Positions 8,377 to 16,051 of a stretch of 35,048 bases of DNA are shown piece after piece. The DNA is taken from positions 1 through 35,048 of the forward strand of contig JASJEI010000100.1 of the NCBI GenBank assembly GCA_030064795.1, written 5' to 3'. The stretch comes from Pleurocapsa sp. MO_226.B13. GTDB taxonomy: Bacteria; Cyanobacteriota; Cyanobacteriia; Cyanobacteriales; Xenococcaceae. The notes below the pieces were generated by a model. The model searched no databases. It was not told the origin of the DNA and was given only the letters and a program-made list of their open reading frames with translations. How positions within the stretch are numbered: the first letter of the stretch is position 1; every line of letters begins with the position of its first letter. The position numbers and the translations under genes are program-made.

Positions 8377-9279
8377 TTAGCTATCTTTGTTTACTAATAA
8401 AACTGATTTGATTGGTCTTTCGATCGCATTTCCTTCCCGATCTACTCTGCCATAAATAACTCGACCGTCATAATAGAGAGCAGCAGAACTCCCTCCATCA
8501 AGATTCATCGCCTTGACTGCACCGAGACTGGCTAGAAAATCGGCTAATTCTGGGAGAGAAATTCCAGAATCTAGAGGCTGCTGGGGTTGTTGCGCCACCA
8601 TGGTCAAAATTACGTCTCCTTCTTTAGTGATGCCGACTGCACTCCTGGCGTTGAGACTTTCAGTGGCGATCGCATCGCGAATCTTTTCTCCATCTTGATA
8701 GGCAGTAAACCCTTCAGCAACAGAAGTATTTTGGGGTAATAAACTAGGGCCTCCCCCTAAACTCGCGATTAAGGTACAATTGGATGGTATGGGTGAGAAA
8801 TGTGGCTGAATGTCGTATTGTACTAGTTCTCCACAGTTATAACGACGAAACTCAGCGCGATTAAAGATCTTCCCTAGATATGGTTTCAAGTCGGGGTTAT
8901 CTACCAGTCTTTCATTAAAACGCGGATCGGCAACTACTTGCGATCGCTCGACGATAAAGGAAGTAGTCTTGTGGTTAATCGGATCGAAATAGCCACCATT
9001 AATTGCTGCAACTATATCTTCGTCAGCTTGGGAAACAAAATCTCTAATTGGTTTAAGTTCTCCCGATACTGCGGGTAAAACTGAATAGTCACTATTGTAG
9101 GGAATGGTTAGAGTGTGAATAGAACGCTTTGATTGTTCTACATTCTGATAAAGAATTCGATCTTCTAGATTTGCTGCTGTTGTGGGCAGTAAAGAATTAA
9201 AACCCAAAAGTGAGATGATGCCCAAGCTAAACCAAACCAGCATTATCCATCTTACTTTCATCTTGTTAATATCAAGCAT
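8377..9279 (-). CDS. Secreted phosphodiester glycosidase family protein (NAGPA domain)
   Basis: This 300-residue protein belongs to the phosphodiester glycosidase (NAGPA/DUF2233) family, whose characterised members remove N-acetylglucosamine from phosphodiester-linked sugars. A membrane anchor or signal segment is at residues 11-32, so the domain should face the periplasm. Family motifs are AAINGGYFDP (91-100), NARSAVGI (210-217) and AMNLDGGSSAALYYDG (257-272), the last holding the conserved Asp-Gly-Gly-Ser core. An internal Met7 is an alternative start. Its neighbours are a winged-helix protein 33 bases upstream and a hydrolase-like protein 21 bases downstream. The exact substrate, perhaps a cell-surface glycan, is unknown. 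Confidence 0.87.
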   Translation of the reverse strand: MLDINKMKVRWIMLVWFSLGIISLLGFNSLLPTTAANLEDRILYQNVEQSKRSIHTLTIPYNSDYSVLPAVSGELKPIRDFVSQADEDIVAAINGGYFDPINHKTTSFIVERSQVVADPRFNERLVDNPDLKPYLGKIFNRAEFRRYNCGELVQYDIQPHFSPIPSNCTLIASLGGGPSLLPQNTSVAEGFTAYQDGEKIRDAIATESLNARSAVGITKEGDVILTMVAQQPQQPLDSGISLPELADFLASLGAVKAMNLDGGSSAALYYDGRVIYGRVDREGNAIERPIKSVLLVNKDS

Positions 9280-9312
9280 TACCTACTTTATGAGTTGTTC
9301 TCTGTAGCAATA

Positions 9313-9540
9313 CTACTTCGGATAATAAATTAAACCCACCCCTACCTTATTTTTACGGCTAAAAATAGCTTTCGAGGCAATCAAGTCTTTGAGACATACT
9401 TGAATCATCGAAACAGGACGATTAATGAGCTTGCTAATTTCTTTGATAGTAATACCAGTATTTCTCGCTTGAATGATTTGTAAAATTTGTTCGCGAGTAC
9501 TAATACCAGGAGTAGCACTGATTATGGTTATTTCAATCAC
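9313..9540 (-). CDS. Small winged-helix DNA-binding protein
   Basis: This 75-residue protein is almost entirely a winged helix-turn-helix. Helix 1 is STREQILQIIQ, the turn-recognition part is ITIKEISKLINRPVSMIQVCLKDLI, and the wing is AIFSRKNKVGVGLIYYPK. The pattern is MarR/ArsR-like in shape, but no dimerisation or sensor domain is present. It is the first gene of the minus-strand cluster with the glycosidase and the hydrolase, so it may regulate them. A stand-alone conserved cyanobacterial DNA-binding protein is equally possible. Its ATG at 9540 is the only good start. Confidence 0.62.
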   Translation of the reverse strand: MIEITIISATPGISTREQILQIIQARNTGITIKEISKLINRPVSMIQVCLKDLIASKAIFSRKNKVGVGLIYYPK

Positions 9541-9731
9541 GGATTAATATTCCCTTGGGCATTGTAAGAGGCGATTATTGAAGTTATCTTGGCGATCGAC
9601 TATCAGCAGTTAGCTTGAGAGACTACCTATAGTTATCCCCGCAGTTATATCCGCTATTTTGGTAAATGCCCAGAGAAAATATACGTAGGTTGAGCAAAGT
9701 TGGCGATCGCGAATTGATTAGTAGTCTCTGA

Positions 9732-10168
9732 AAAAGCGATCGCTCAGAAATCCAGTCGCTACAAGATCGGATATCTTCTCATACAATTTTTCTCCTTAAA
9801 GTTACACTTAAAACCATAGAAGGTCATCAAGCCAGAGTTAACTGTGTCCGCTTTAGTCGGGATAGTCAGACACTAATTAGTGCTAGCTTCGATCGCACGA
9901 TTAAAATCTGGGAGATCGAATCAGAAACCTGCATGAGAACTGTTCAAGGTCACAGTAATATTGTCATGTCCCTAGCAGTGTTCAACTCGCAGATTATTAG
10001 CGGTAGTTGGGATGAAACGATTAAGTTTGAGATTTTAAGACGGGTGAGTGTCTAAAGACCTTGCGATCGCCTAAATTATACGAAAATCTGAATATTACGG
10101 GAATTAGTGGTTTAACCTCCGCCCAAAAAATGACTTTAAAGGCTTTAGGTGCGATCGAACAAATATAA
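9732..10168 (+). pseudogene. Relic of a WD40-repeat protein (C-terminal end)
   Basis: From 9801 the + strand reads two WD40 blades: TLKTIEGHQARVNCVRFS, then SFDRTIKIWEIESETC, then VQGHSNIVMSLAVF and SGSWDETIKF. It then runs out of frame to a stop at about 10060. One frame over, the sequence continues KTGECLKTLRSPKLYENLN and ends ISGLTSAQKMTLKALGAIE at 10168. That ending is the stereotyped C-terminus of large cyanobacterial NACHT/NB-ARC-WD40 proteins. The junction is explained by one lost base and a point change in the expected IWD codons (AAGTTTGAGATTTT, about 10022-10035). The signalling ATPase part is missing, and no start codon is present, so this is a dead gene remnant. Confidence 0.85.
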
Positions 10169-10183
10169 TCTTGCTTGATTTGT

Positions 10184-11323
10184 TTAAATCGTCATTGGTG
10201 AATCAATATATACTATTGGTTCTGGCATCGAAAACTTAATTTTATAAGCCAAAAGTTTACGAGCGATCGCTTGATTGGCTAAATCTACCAGTCGTTTGCG
10301 TAAAGCCAGAGAGTCTTCTCCCGAACTAGTTAGGAAAAAGTTAATCCTAGCGCGAGTCCCTAATTTTGCGTCAGGCTGAGAAAAACGAATTCTCGTGTTG
10401 GCTCGATCGATGCCCCAAAATGTGTCCGTACTCTCCATAATAATCCGTTTGACTAGTGCTTGTTCGCTTTCTTCTAAAGGTCGAAAAAAATCTAGGTAGA
10501 GCATTGCCACAACTTTCTTGCCCCTACTAATATTTTCAATATTCTTACCTGCCATAATTGAGTTGGGAACGACAATAATTGTGTTTCTACCAGCCGTACG
10601 GATTTTGGTAGAACGTAAGCCAATTGATTCGACACGACCATACACATCTTCCCCATAGGGATTAAAATTTACCTGAATATATTCTCCTGGCTGATAAGGA
10701 CGATCTAAAAACAGTTCGATCGTTCCAATTATTCTCTCTAGTGCGTGTCGTGCAGCAAAAGCAACCACAACCCCGCCAACGCCTATACTGGCAGAAATAG
10801 CCACTAAGTTAAGTCGCAAACCACGAGCAAAGAGTAAAACAGCGAACAAAATAATAATTATATTGGTTAAGGTTTCAAAGACTAAAGCGGTTTCATTGAC
10901 TTCTCCACCCAACCTCTGAACTAGCTTGACAACATACATCCGAATCACTCGTCTGGCGATCCGCGAAGCAAACCAAGCAATGCTAATTGCTAAAGCTAGA
11001 TAGATAAAAAAGCCTAAGAATTGATAAATTCTCAGATATTGAGCCAACAAATTCAAACATAGAGCAATAAAGACCAATGCTCCGATCGTAACCAAAGAGT
11101 TTCTAGTAGGTTCAATCAAGCGATCGTAAATAAGCGTGGTATTTAAGGGAACAAATCGCCGAACTAGCTTAAGTATCCACCAACACAAAAAAGGCAAAAT
11201 TCGCCCAAAGAAAGGGGCAATTACAGTACCAAGAACGAATAAACTCGACCTTGCCAGAAACTCAAATAGAAATCTTTGATGTTCCTGACTCAATTGCAGC
11301 GATTCTGGAATAAACTCGATCAT
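10184..11323 (-). CDS. MscS-family mechanosensitive ion channel
   Basis: This is a 379-residue membrane channel of the MscS superfamily, which releases solutes under hypo-osmotic stress. Hydrophobic helices lie at roughly 26-50, 77-95, 101-120 and 150-170. The pore-lining helix with small residues is at 179-191 (SIGVGGVVVAFAA). The cytoplasmic beta domain carries the signature GRVESIGLRSTKIRTAGRN (229-247) and VVPNSIMAGKNIEN. A paralogue starts about 170 bases upstream on the same strand with closely matching motifs, so the pair probably arose by duplication. The MscS end of that paralogue has lost its promoter to an IS element; this copy is intact. Confidence 0.93.
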   Translation of the reverse strand: MIEFIPESLQLSQEHQRFLFEFLARSSLFVLGTVIAPFFGRILPFLCWWILKLVRRFVPLNTTLIYDRLIEPTRNSLVTIGALVFIALCLNLLAQYLRIYQFLGFFIYLALAISIAWFASRIARRVIRMYVVKLVQRLGGEVNETALVFETLTNIIIILFAVLLFARGLRLNLVAISASIGVGGVVVAFAARHALERIIGTIELFLDRPYQPGEYIQVNFNPYGEDVYGRVESIGLRSTKIRTAGRNTIIVVPNSIMAGKNIENISRGKKVVAMLYLDFFRPLEESEQALVKRIIMESTDTFWGIDRANTRIRFSQPDAKLGTRARINFFLTSSGEDSLALRKRLVDLANQAIARKLLAYKIKFSMPEPIVYIDSPMTI

Positions 11324-11490
11324 TGTTACTGTAGCTATCTAGATATTTAGTAAGTGGACAGAAAAAAAACCAACAACAGAAGTCTCTTTTCTCTCTCTGC
11401 TTTTTCTGCTGCCAAAGGTGCGCTTGTTACCATTTTAGAGTTAACTTGCTCCCACTTACCGAACCCTCGTCTTAAGCTGGAGAAGGCGAT

Positions 11491-12418
11491 TCAGACATTC
11501 ATTGGTTGAGTAACATCAAGAGTATTTTCTTCAAAACTGAAGTTTATTCCATACTCCTGCAATCGATTGATAATGTTTTCCCTGGCAATTTCCAACAGAT
11601 TGCTCCTTAGTTCCATCGAACTTTCGGCAGCCCCCAAAATATAAAAGATAACTTGAGTTTTGACATACTCCTGTCCCGAAGCATCGAGAGAATCTTCAAA
11701 GGTAATTTGTGTCAGACGATGATCGATTCCTAAAATTTCTCTGGTACTCTCTACAATAAGCTGATGAATAAATGCCTTTTCCTCCTCAGACATACGTCTA
11801 AAAAAGGTTAATTCCGCGATCGAAATTACTCTTCTGGCTCTAGTCATATTTTCAATACGGCTTTGAGCGAGTTGACTATTAGGGATAATTACTAGGGTAT
11901 TTTTACCTGAGAGTCGAATTTTAGTCGAACGCCACCCGATTGATTCAACCCTGCCTAGAGTACTATCGGGCAAGTGAATGTAGTCATCAACAGTAAAAGG
12001 GCGATCGATATACAAAACAATACTCCACAGTATCTGTTCTAAAACTTTCTGGGAGGCAAAAGCAATTGCTACCCCGCCAATGCCTAAACTAGCAATTAAA
12101 CCAAATAGATTGATTTGGTGTGTTTGAGCAAAAATAGAGACAACAATTAAGAGGATTGACGAGTTACAAATAAATTTGGCAATTACAACTAATTCAGTAT
12201 TGATTTTACATTCGTTGTCTAAGGCAATTCCTAATAAGTAATTGTCGAACAATTCTTTAAATAAACTAAATCCCAGAAAGCTAACATTTAAAGCTACAAG
12301 TAAACTAAGGGGGAATTCAAACAATCCTAACCAATTGGGGGTAGGAACATTGAGAATAAATACATCGACAACACTAACTAGGATTATCCAATTTAACCAG
12401 CCCTGATAAGGTGCAACC
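11491..12418 (-). pseudogene. IS-split MscS-family channel gene, 3' part
   Basis: This is the C-terminal four-fifths of an MscS-type channel whose N-terminus lies beyond an inserted IS element, at 13726-13937. It contains helices (WIILVSVVDVFILNVP and others), the pore helix LIASLGIGGVAIAFAS, and the beta domain GRVESIGWRSTKIRLSGKN. Removing the IS and one 9-bp target copy joins IYQKVVAP to YQGWLNWI in frame, giving a 376-residue protein without any other lesion. The open frame also runs upstream into the IS to 12579. An ATG at 12435 inside the IS end would give a 314-residue channel lacking the first membrane segment. Whether any product is made is unknown. Confidence 0.85.
12410..12418. repeat. 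Target-site duplication, left copy
   Basis: GGTGCAACC directly abuts the left end of the IS element and recurs at 13726-13734 directly abutting its right end. A 9-bp duplication suits an IS4-family transposase. Confidence 0.92.
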
Positions 12419-13725
12419 CTGGCTGCCTGACACATCTCAATAAGACTAAAGAACAAAACATTGAATTTCACGAATACGACTGAACCAGACGGCATCATAA
12501 TATTCCCTTTTGGCTTTTGAAGATGCAAAACAAGGTTGATTATTTTTAGAAGACAAAGCATCAGGAGAAAACAATTCACGACCTTTATTCATGACTCCTC
12601 TAAGCCAGCGTAAGCCAATTTTCAGATAACTCAAACCACGTTTCCAATGCGGATCGACCTGAGTTCTCAAACCATTAAGTTGAATTGTCATGCCGTGAGC
12701 TGTAGCAAATAGAAGTGCGATTGCAACTACCAAATACAAGCGTTCGAGAGATTGGCGGTCGCGTATTCTTGATTCTTCTAACTGAAAAGCTCCCGATTTA
12801 GAATCTAAAAACAGCTCTTCTACGCGGAAACGTAATCCATATTGCCAGAGAGTCTGTAGAGAAGGCTCTTCGTCAGTAATCACTGCCCAAGGTTCTTTGA
12901 CTCCTTGAACATTTGCCAAAACGATGTTGCAACGAATTTCTCGATCTAACCATAAGCCTACATGATGATAGAAAACTGCTTCAGATTTTGGCGGATAGAG
13001 ATACTTTAATTCTATTGGATGTTTCCTAGCACCATGCAGAGTGACATCACACGGTAAACGCAAACAATAATGCCAGTTACTATTTTTGAGCCATTTTGTT
13101 AGCTGGTGGTTGGCAAAACCACGGTCGGCTAAAAGCATAATGTCTGGATAATTAGATAGCAATCGCTGTGCCAACCTCAGCATTAGTTTGTACTCGCCAA
13201 AAGCTACCGTCGAACTTTTGTGTGCTAAAACTTTCCACAGAAATGGAATTGCTCTACCACCGCAGACGATTGAAAGATGAATGATACAAAATCGATTCCA
13301 CAACATTGTCGTATCCAATGCTAAGTATACTCGTTGATGTTTCCATTCATTAATCGCTGCCATCACTAATGGTATGTACAAAGATCTAACTTTTACCCGA
13401 CGATTGCGAACAAACCTTTGCCATCGTCTCTCGATACTTTGTGCTTTGGTTGCCTGACTGACTACGTAGGATTCCCATTCACTCAGGTTGATTTTACCAC
13501 TGCAAATTAGAGCATTGACCATCCAAGCTAATGCTTTTAAATGTCGCCAATCTCTATATTGGCTGTGTTGACTTAGTAAACTTAGGAGTTGATTATAAAG
13601 TGGGGTAGAAGTTGACATGGACTATTAGCTAAAAAAGATCTATTTTCAGCTTCCCATGAATACTCTCCCTTTTCTTTCTTCTTACCGTATATCAATACTT
13701 TCGGATACTTGTGTCAGGCAGCCAG
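12419..13725 (-). mobile_element. Complete IS4-family insertion sequence (1307 bp)
   Basis: Both ends carry the perfect 16-bp inverted repeat CTGGCTGCCTGACACA (12419-12434, and its complement at 13710-13725). They are flanked by the 9-bp direct repeat GGTGCAACC on each side. The element holds one intact transposase gene. It sits inside an MscS channel gene in the same orientation. The ends, target duplication and transposase frame are all intact, so the insertion looks recent and possibly still active. Confidence 0.95.
12446..13618 (-). CDS. IS4-family transposase
   Basis: This 390-residue DDE transposase catalyses cut-and-paste movement of the surrounding element. The acidic triad is visible: Asp102 in LALDTTMLW, Asp165 in LLADRGFAN and Glu267 in FRVEELFLD. 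The IS4 signature Y-(2)-R-(3)-E-(6)-K is exact: Tyr260, Arg263, Glu267, Lys274. The frame is uninterrupted from ATG at 13618 to its stop 27 bases inside the left end. The C-terminal end overlaps, in another frame, the upstream extension of the split channel gene. No helper genes are present, as usual for single-gene elements of this family. Confidence 0.95.
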   Translation of the reverse strand: MSTSTPLYNQLLSLLSQHSQYRDWRHLKALAWMVNALICSGKINLSEWESYVVSQATKAQSIERRWQRFVRNRRVKVRSLYIPLVMAAINEWKHQRVYLALDTTMLWNRFCIIHLSIVCGGRAIPFLWKVLAHKSSTVAFGEYKLMLRLAQRLLSNYPDIMLLADRGFANHQLTKWLKNSNWHYCLRLPCDVTLHGARKHPIELKYLYPPKSEAVFYHHVGLWLDREIRCNIVLANVQGVKEPWAVITDEEPSLQTLWQYGLRFRVEELFLDSKSGAFQLEESRIRDRQSLERLYLVVAIALLFATAHGMTIQLNGLRTQVDPHWKRGLSYLKIGLRWLRGVMNKGRELFSPDALSSKNNQPCFASSKAKREYYDAVWFSRIREIQCFVL

Positions 13726-13734
13726 GGTGCAACC
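13726..13734. repeat. Target-site duplication, right copy
   Basis: GGTGCAACC, identical to 12410-12418, immediately follows the right inverted repeat of the IS element. Confidence 0.92.
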
Positions 13735-13937
13735 ACCTTTTGATAGATCTCTTGATTTTTAGTTGCGAAGAAACGGTCAAATAGTGAATGGGCAACTTTA
13801 GGAAGCTGTATATAAGACAAGCCAGCTACAAGAAGCAAACTGAAAAAAGTAATTGTACCTAATAGTAAAGCTGTAGTAACCTGAAGAGTTTCTGGTATGT
13901 TAGTCTTTGCTGCGATTACCCCCAAGTAATAATTCAT
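13726..13937 (-). pseudogene. IS-split MscS-family channel gene, 5' part
   Basis: This is the native start of the split channel: ATG at 13937, a first transmembrane helix (VTTALLLGTITFFSLLLVAG) and a polar stretch ending FATKNQEIYQKVVAP at the insertion point. The frame continues 34 bases into the IS and stops at 13692, so the cell could make only an 81-residue stub. Fused to the 3' part it gives 71 + 305 residues in frame. The start lies 78 bases after the stop of the ABC permease gene on the same strand, so the two may once have been co-transcribed. Confidence 0.82.
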
Positions 13938-14015
13938 AAACAGCCCAATACAAGATGGGATTAGATAAAATTTTCCGAATATCTTCTAGTTTAAAAGAAA
14001 TTATCAAAAAAAATT

Positions 14016-15209
14016 TTATTGTTTGTTTTCCAGTCTCTTACTAGCTAGGGACATGGCATAGCAACAGATAAAGTAGATCGCAGCCACAAATAAATATACT
14101 TCTTCGTAGCGTCCTAGATATTTAGGATTGGCAATAATAGATTGCGCCATACCCAATAGATCGGTTAAGCCGACGATCGCCAGTAAGGAGGTATCTTTAA
14201 ATAAGGCAATAAACTGCCCTACCATACTGGGAATGACAGTTCTCAGTGCTTGAGGCAGAACGATAAATCCCAAAGTATAAACGGGGTTCAGTCCCAAGGC
14301 TTTGGCTGCTTCGGTTTGTCCGCGAGGAATCGACTGTAAACCACCGCGCACATTTTCCGCTAGATAGGCAACACTATAGATCGTAAAACCAGCGATCGCC
14401 CGTACTACGCGATCGGGACGAACATCGGCAGGTAACACTAGGGGTAACATTACCTGGGCCATAAATAAGATCGTAATCAGGGGAAATCCCCTTACTAGTT
14501 CGATATAGGCAATAGAAAGCCAGCGAATTACGGGGAGATCGCTTTGTCTGCCCAAAGCCAACAATACTCCAAAAGGAAAACAGAGAATAATACTGACGAT
14601 CGCGATCGGAATAGTTAACATCAAACCGCTAATGCGATCCAACCTGACATTGTTCGCGTTTAACAGTAACCAAATGTTAAAGCTAAAAGCCACCAGCCAA
14701 ATCAAGGGCAACCAACCACCCAGATCGGGAAATCGTTTACCAATTTGTTTGCCCACCAAAGCAGCGACAATCAACAGCAACAACATTCCGACTAAGATAA
14801 TGCTAGATTGAATTCCCCCTGGTATCGCCACGGCAACACAAGTAGCACCGACAATCGCTAGAATAATTAAAATTCGGCGATTAAATAACACCGCAGCATC
14901 ATGGGCGATGACTCCCCAAGAAATACCTCCCAAACCGACAATGACACCCAAAGTTACCCAAGCACGCCACAAAGCCCTAACGGGATAGCGTCCCACAAAA
15001 AATAACCGCCAGTTAGCCTCTAAGACTCGCCATTGCGCCTCTGCAAATGCCCAGGTAACTAAATTGGAAACTGCCCAGTAAACTAACCACAAACTAAAAA
15101 TAGTCAAGATCCAGTTATACCAGGTACTAAAGAGATTTTTCTTAATCCATTTTCCAGGACTGACTTTATTTATCGGGGGTCGTCCTGATTCAACATTTGC
15201 TATAGTCAT
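14016..15209 (-). CDS. Amino-acid ABC transporter permease (NatH/AapM type)
   Basis: This 397-residue inner-membrane permease belongs to the polar amino-acid (HisM) ABC family. The long version with an extra N-terminal membrane domain matches AapM of rhizobia and NatH of cyanobacteria. Several helices precede the permease core, which starts near residue 195 (GLMLTIPIAIVSIILCFPFG). The EAA loop that contacts the ATPase is AENVRGGLQSIPRGQTEAAKALGL. The usual partners (binding protein, second permease, ATPase) are not beside it, so it must work with subunits encoded elsewhere. It could be natH, but I leave the symbol blank because the partners that would confirm it are absent. Confidence 0.9.
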   Translation of the reverse strand: MTIANVESGRPPINKVSPGKWIKKNLFSTWYNWILTIFSLWLVYWAVSNLVTWAFAEAQWRVLEANWRLFFVGRYPVRALWRAWVTLGVIVGLGGISWGVIAHDAAVLFNRRILIILAIVGATCVAVAIPGGIQSSIILVGMLLLLIVAALVGKQIGKRFPDLGGWLPLIWLVAFSFNIWLLLNANNVRLDRISGLMLTIPIAIVSIILCFPFGVLLALGRQSDLPVIRWLSIAYIELVRGFPLITILFMAQVMLPLVLPADVRPDRVVRAIAGFTIYSVAYLAENVRGGLQSIPRGQTEAAKALGLNPVYTLGFIVLPQALRTVIPSMVGQFIALFKDTSLLAIVGLTDLLGMAQSIIANPKYLGRYEEVYLFVAAIYFICCYAMSLASKRLENKQ

Positions 15210-15262
15210 TTAATTTATCATCGATCGTCGAACATCGATCGTTACTGTAATTGCTTCATAAT

Positions 15263-15895
15263 ATGACCGTTTTCAATAGCCATAAATATGCGATCGCTCT
15301 TCATACTAGTACACCACAACTGGGAATAACTGTTAACAATTATGCAGGAGACAAACGCAGTCAGGTTTGGGACTTAGGTAGAGGTTTGGCATCTCAGTTA
15401 CATCAATACCTACAAGAAATAATCGCGCCTCAAACTTGGCAGGATCTGGAATTTATCGCGGTGGCAAAAGGCCCTGGAGGCTTCACGGGAACCAGGGTAG
15501 GCGTAGTTACCGCCCGTACGATAGCCCAACAGTTAGATATTCCTCTATTTGGTATTTCTAATCTGGCCGCCATAGCAGCAGCAAAAAGCGATCGCCATGA
15601 AGATCTACTCGCCGTACAAATGGATGCCAGACGCGGACAACTATTTGTGGCTATCTATCAGTGGAATAGTCAAGGACACTTACAAGAATATTTACCCGAT
15701 ACTCTGATGACAGCAGAAAAATGGCAACAGAGTTTGCAAAGTTTAAAGTTTCCCTATCAATTAATCGAAGCCCAAGGTAATATCGCTACAACTGCAACTA
15801 ACATACTCGATCTAGCCTATGCTAATTGGCAACAGGGAAAATCACCCCACTGGTCAGAAATAGTACCTTTTTACGGTCAACACCCAGTTGATTAA
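15263..15895 (+). CDS. tsaB: tRNA threonylcarbamoyladenosine biosynthesis protein TsaB
   Basis: TsaB is the scaffold partner of TsaD and TsaE in making the universal t6A modification at position 37 of ANN-decoding tRNAs. It has the ASKHA-type N-terminus (YAIALHTSTPQLGITV) and the conserved VAKGPGGFTGTRVGVVTART loop, followed by GISNLAAIA and a QMDARRGQLFVAIY segment. The length from ATG 15263 is 210 residues, close to family size. A TTG four codons upstream (15251) is possible but less likely. It is divergent from the permease gene, with a promoter region of only about 50 bases between them. Confidence 0.94.
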   Translation: MTVFNSHKYAIALHTSTPQLGITVNNYAGDKRSQVWDLGRGLASQLHQYLQEIIAPQTWQDLEFIAVAKGPGGFTGTRVGVVTARTIAQQLDIPLFGISNLAAIAAAKSDRHEDLLAVQMDARRGQLFVAIYQWNSQGHLQEYLPDTLMTAEKWQQSLQSLKFPYQLIEAQGNIATTATNILDLAYANWQQGKSPHWSEIVPFYGQHPVD

Positions 15896-16051
15896 GGAAA
15901 CAGGATTAAGGAAAAAGGAGAGAGGATAAAACAAAAACAATCTATTCTCATTCCTCATTCTTCATTTTATTCTCTTTCTTTTGTTGGAAAATAGACATTA
16001 GAATAACTGTAAGTTCTTCTTATATCTCCTAATACATAACTACATATTTTA

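Noticed and set aside
11491..12579. Reading the whole 362-residue frame as a native channel
   Set aside because: Its first 50 or so residues are translated from the IS in another frame. The true N-terminus lies at 13726-13937.
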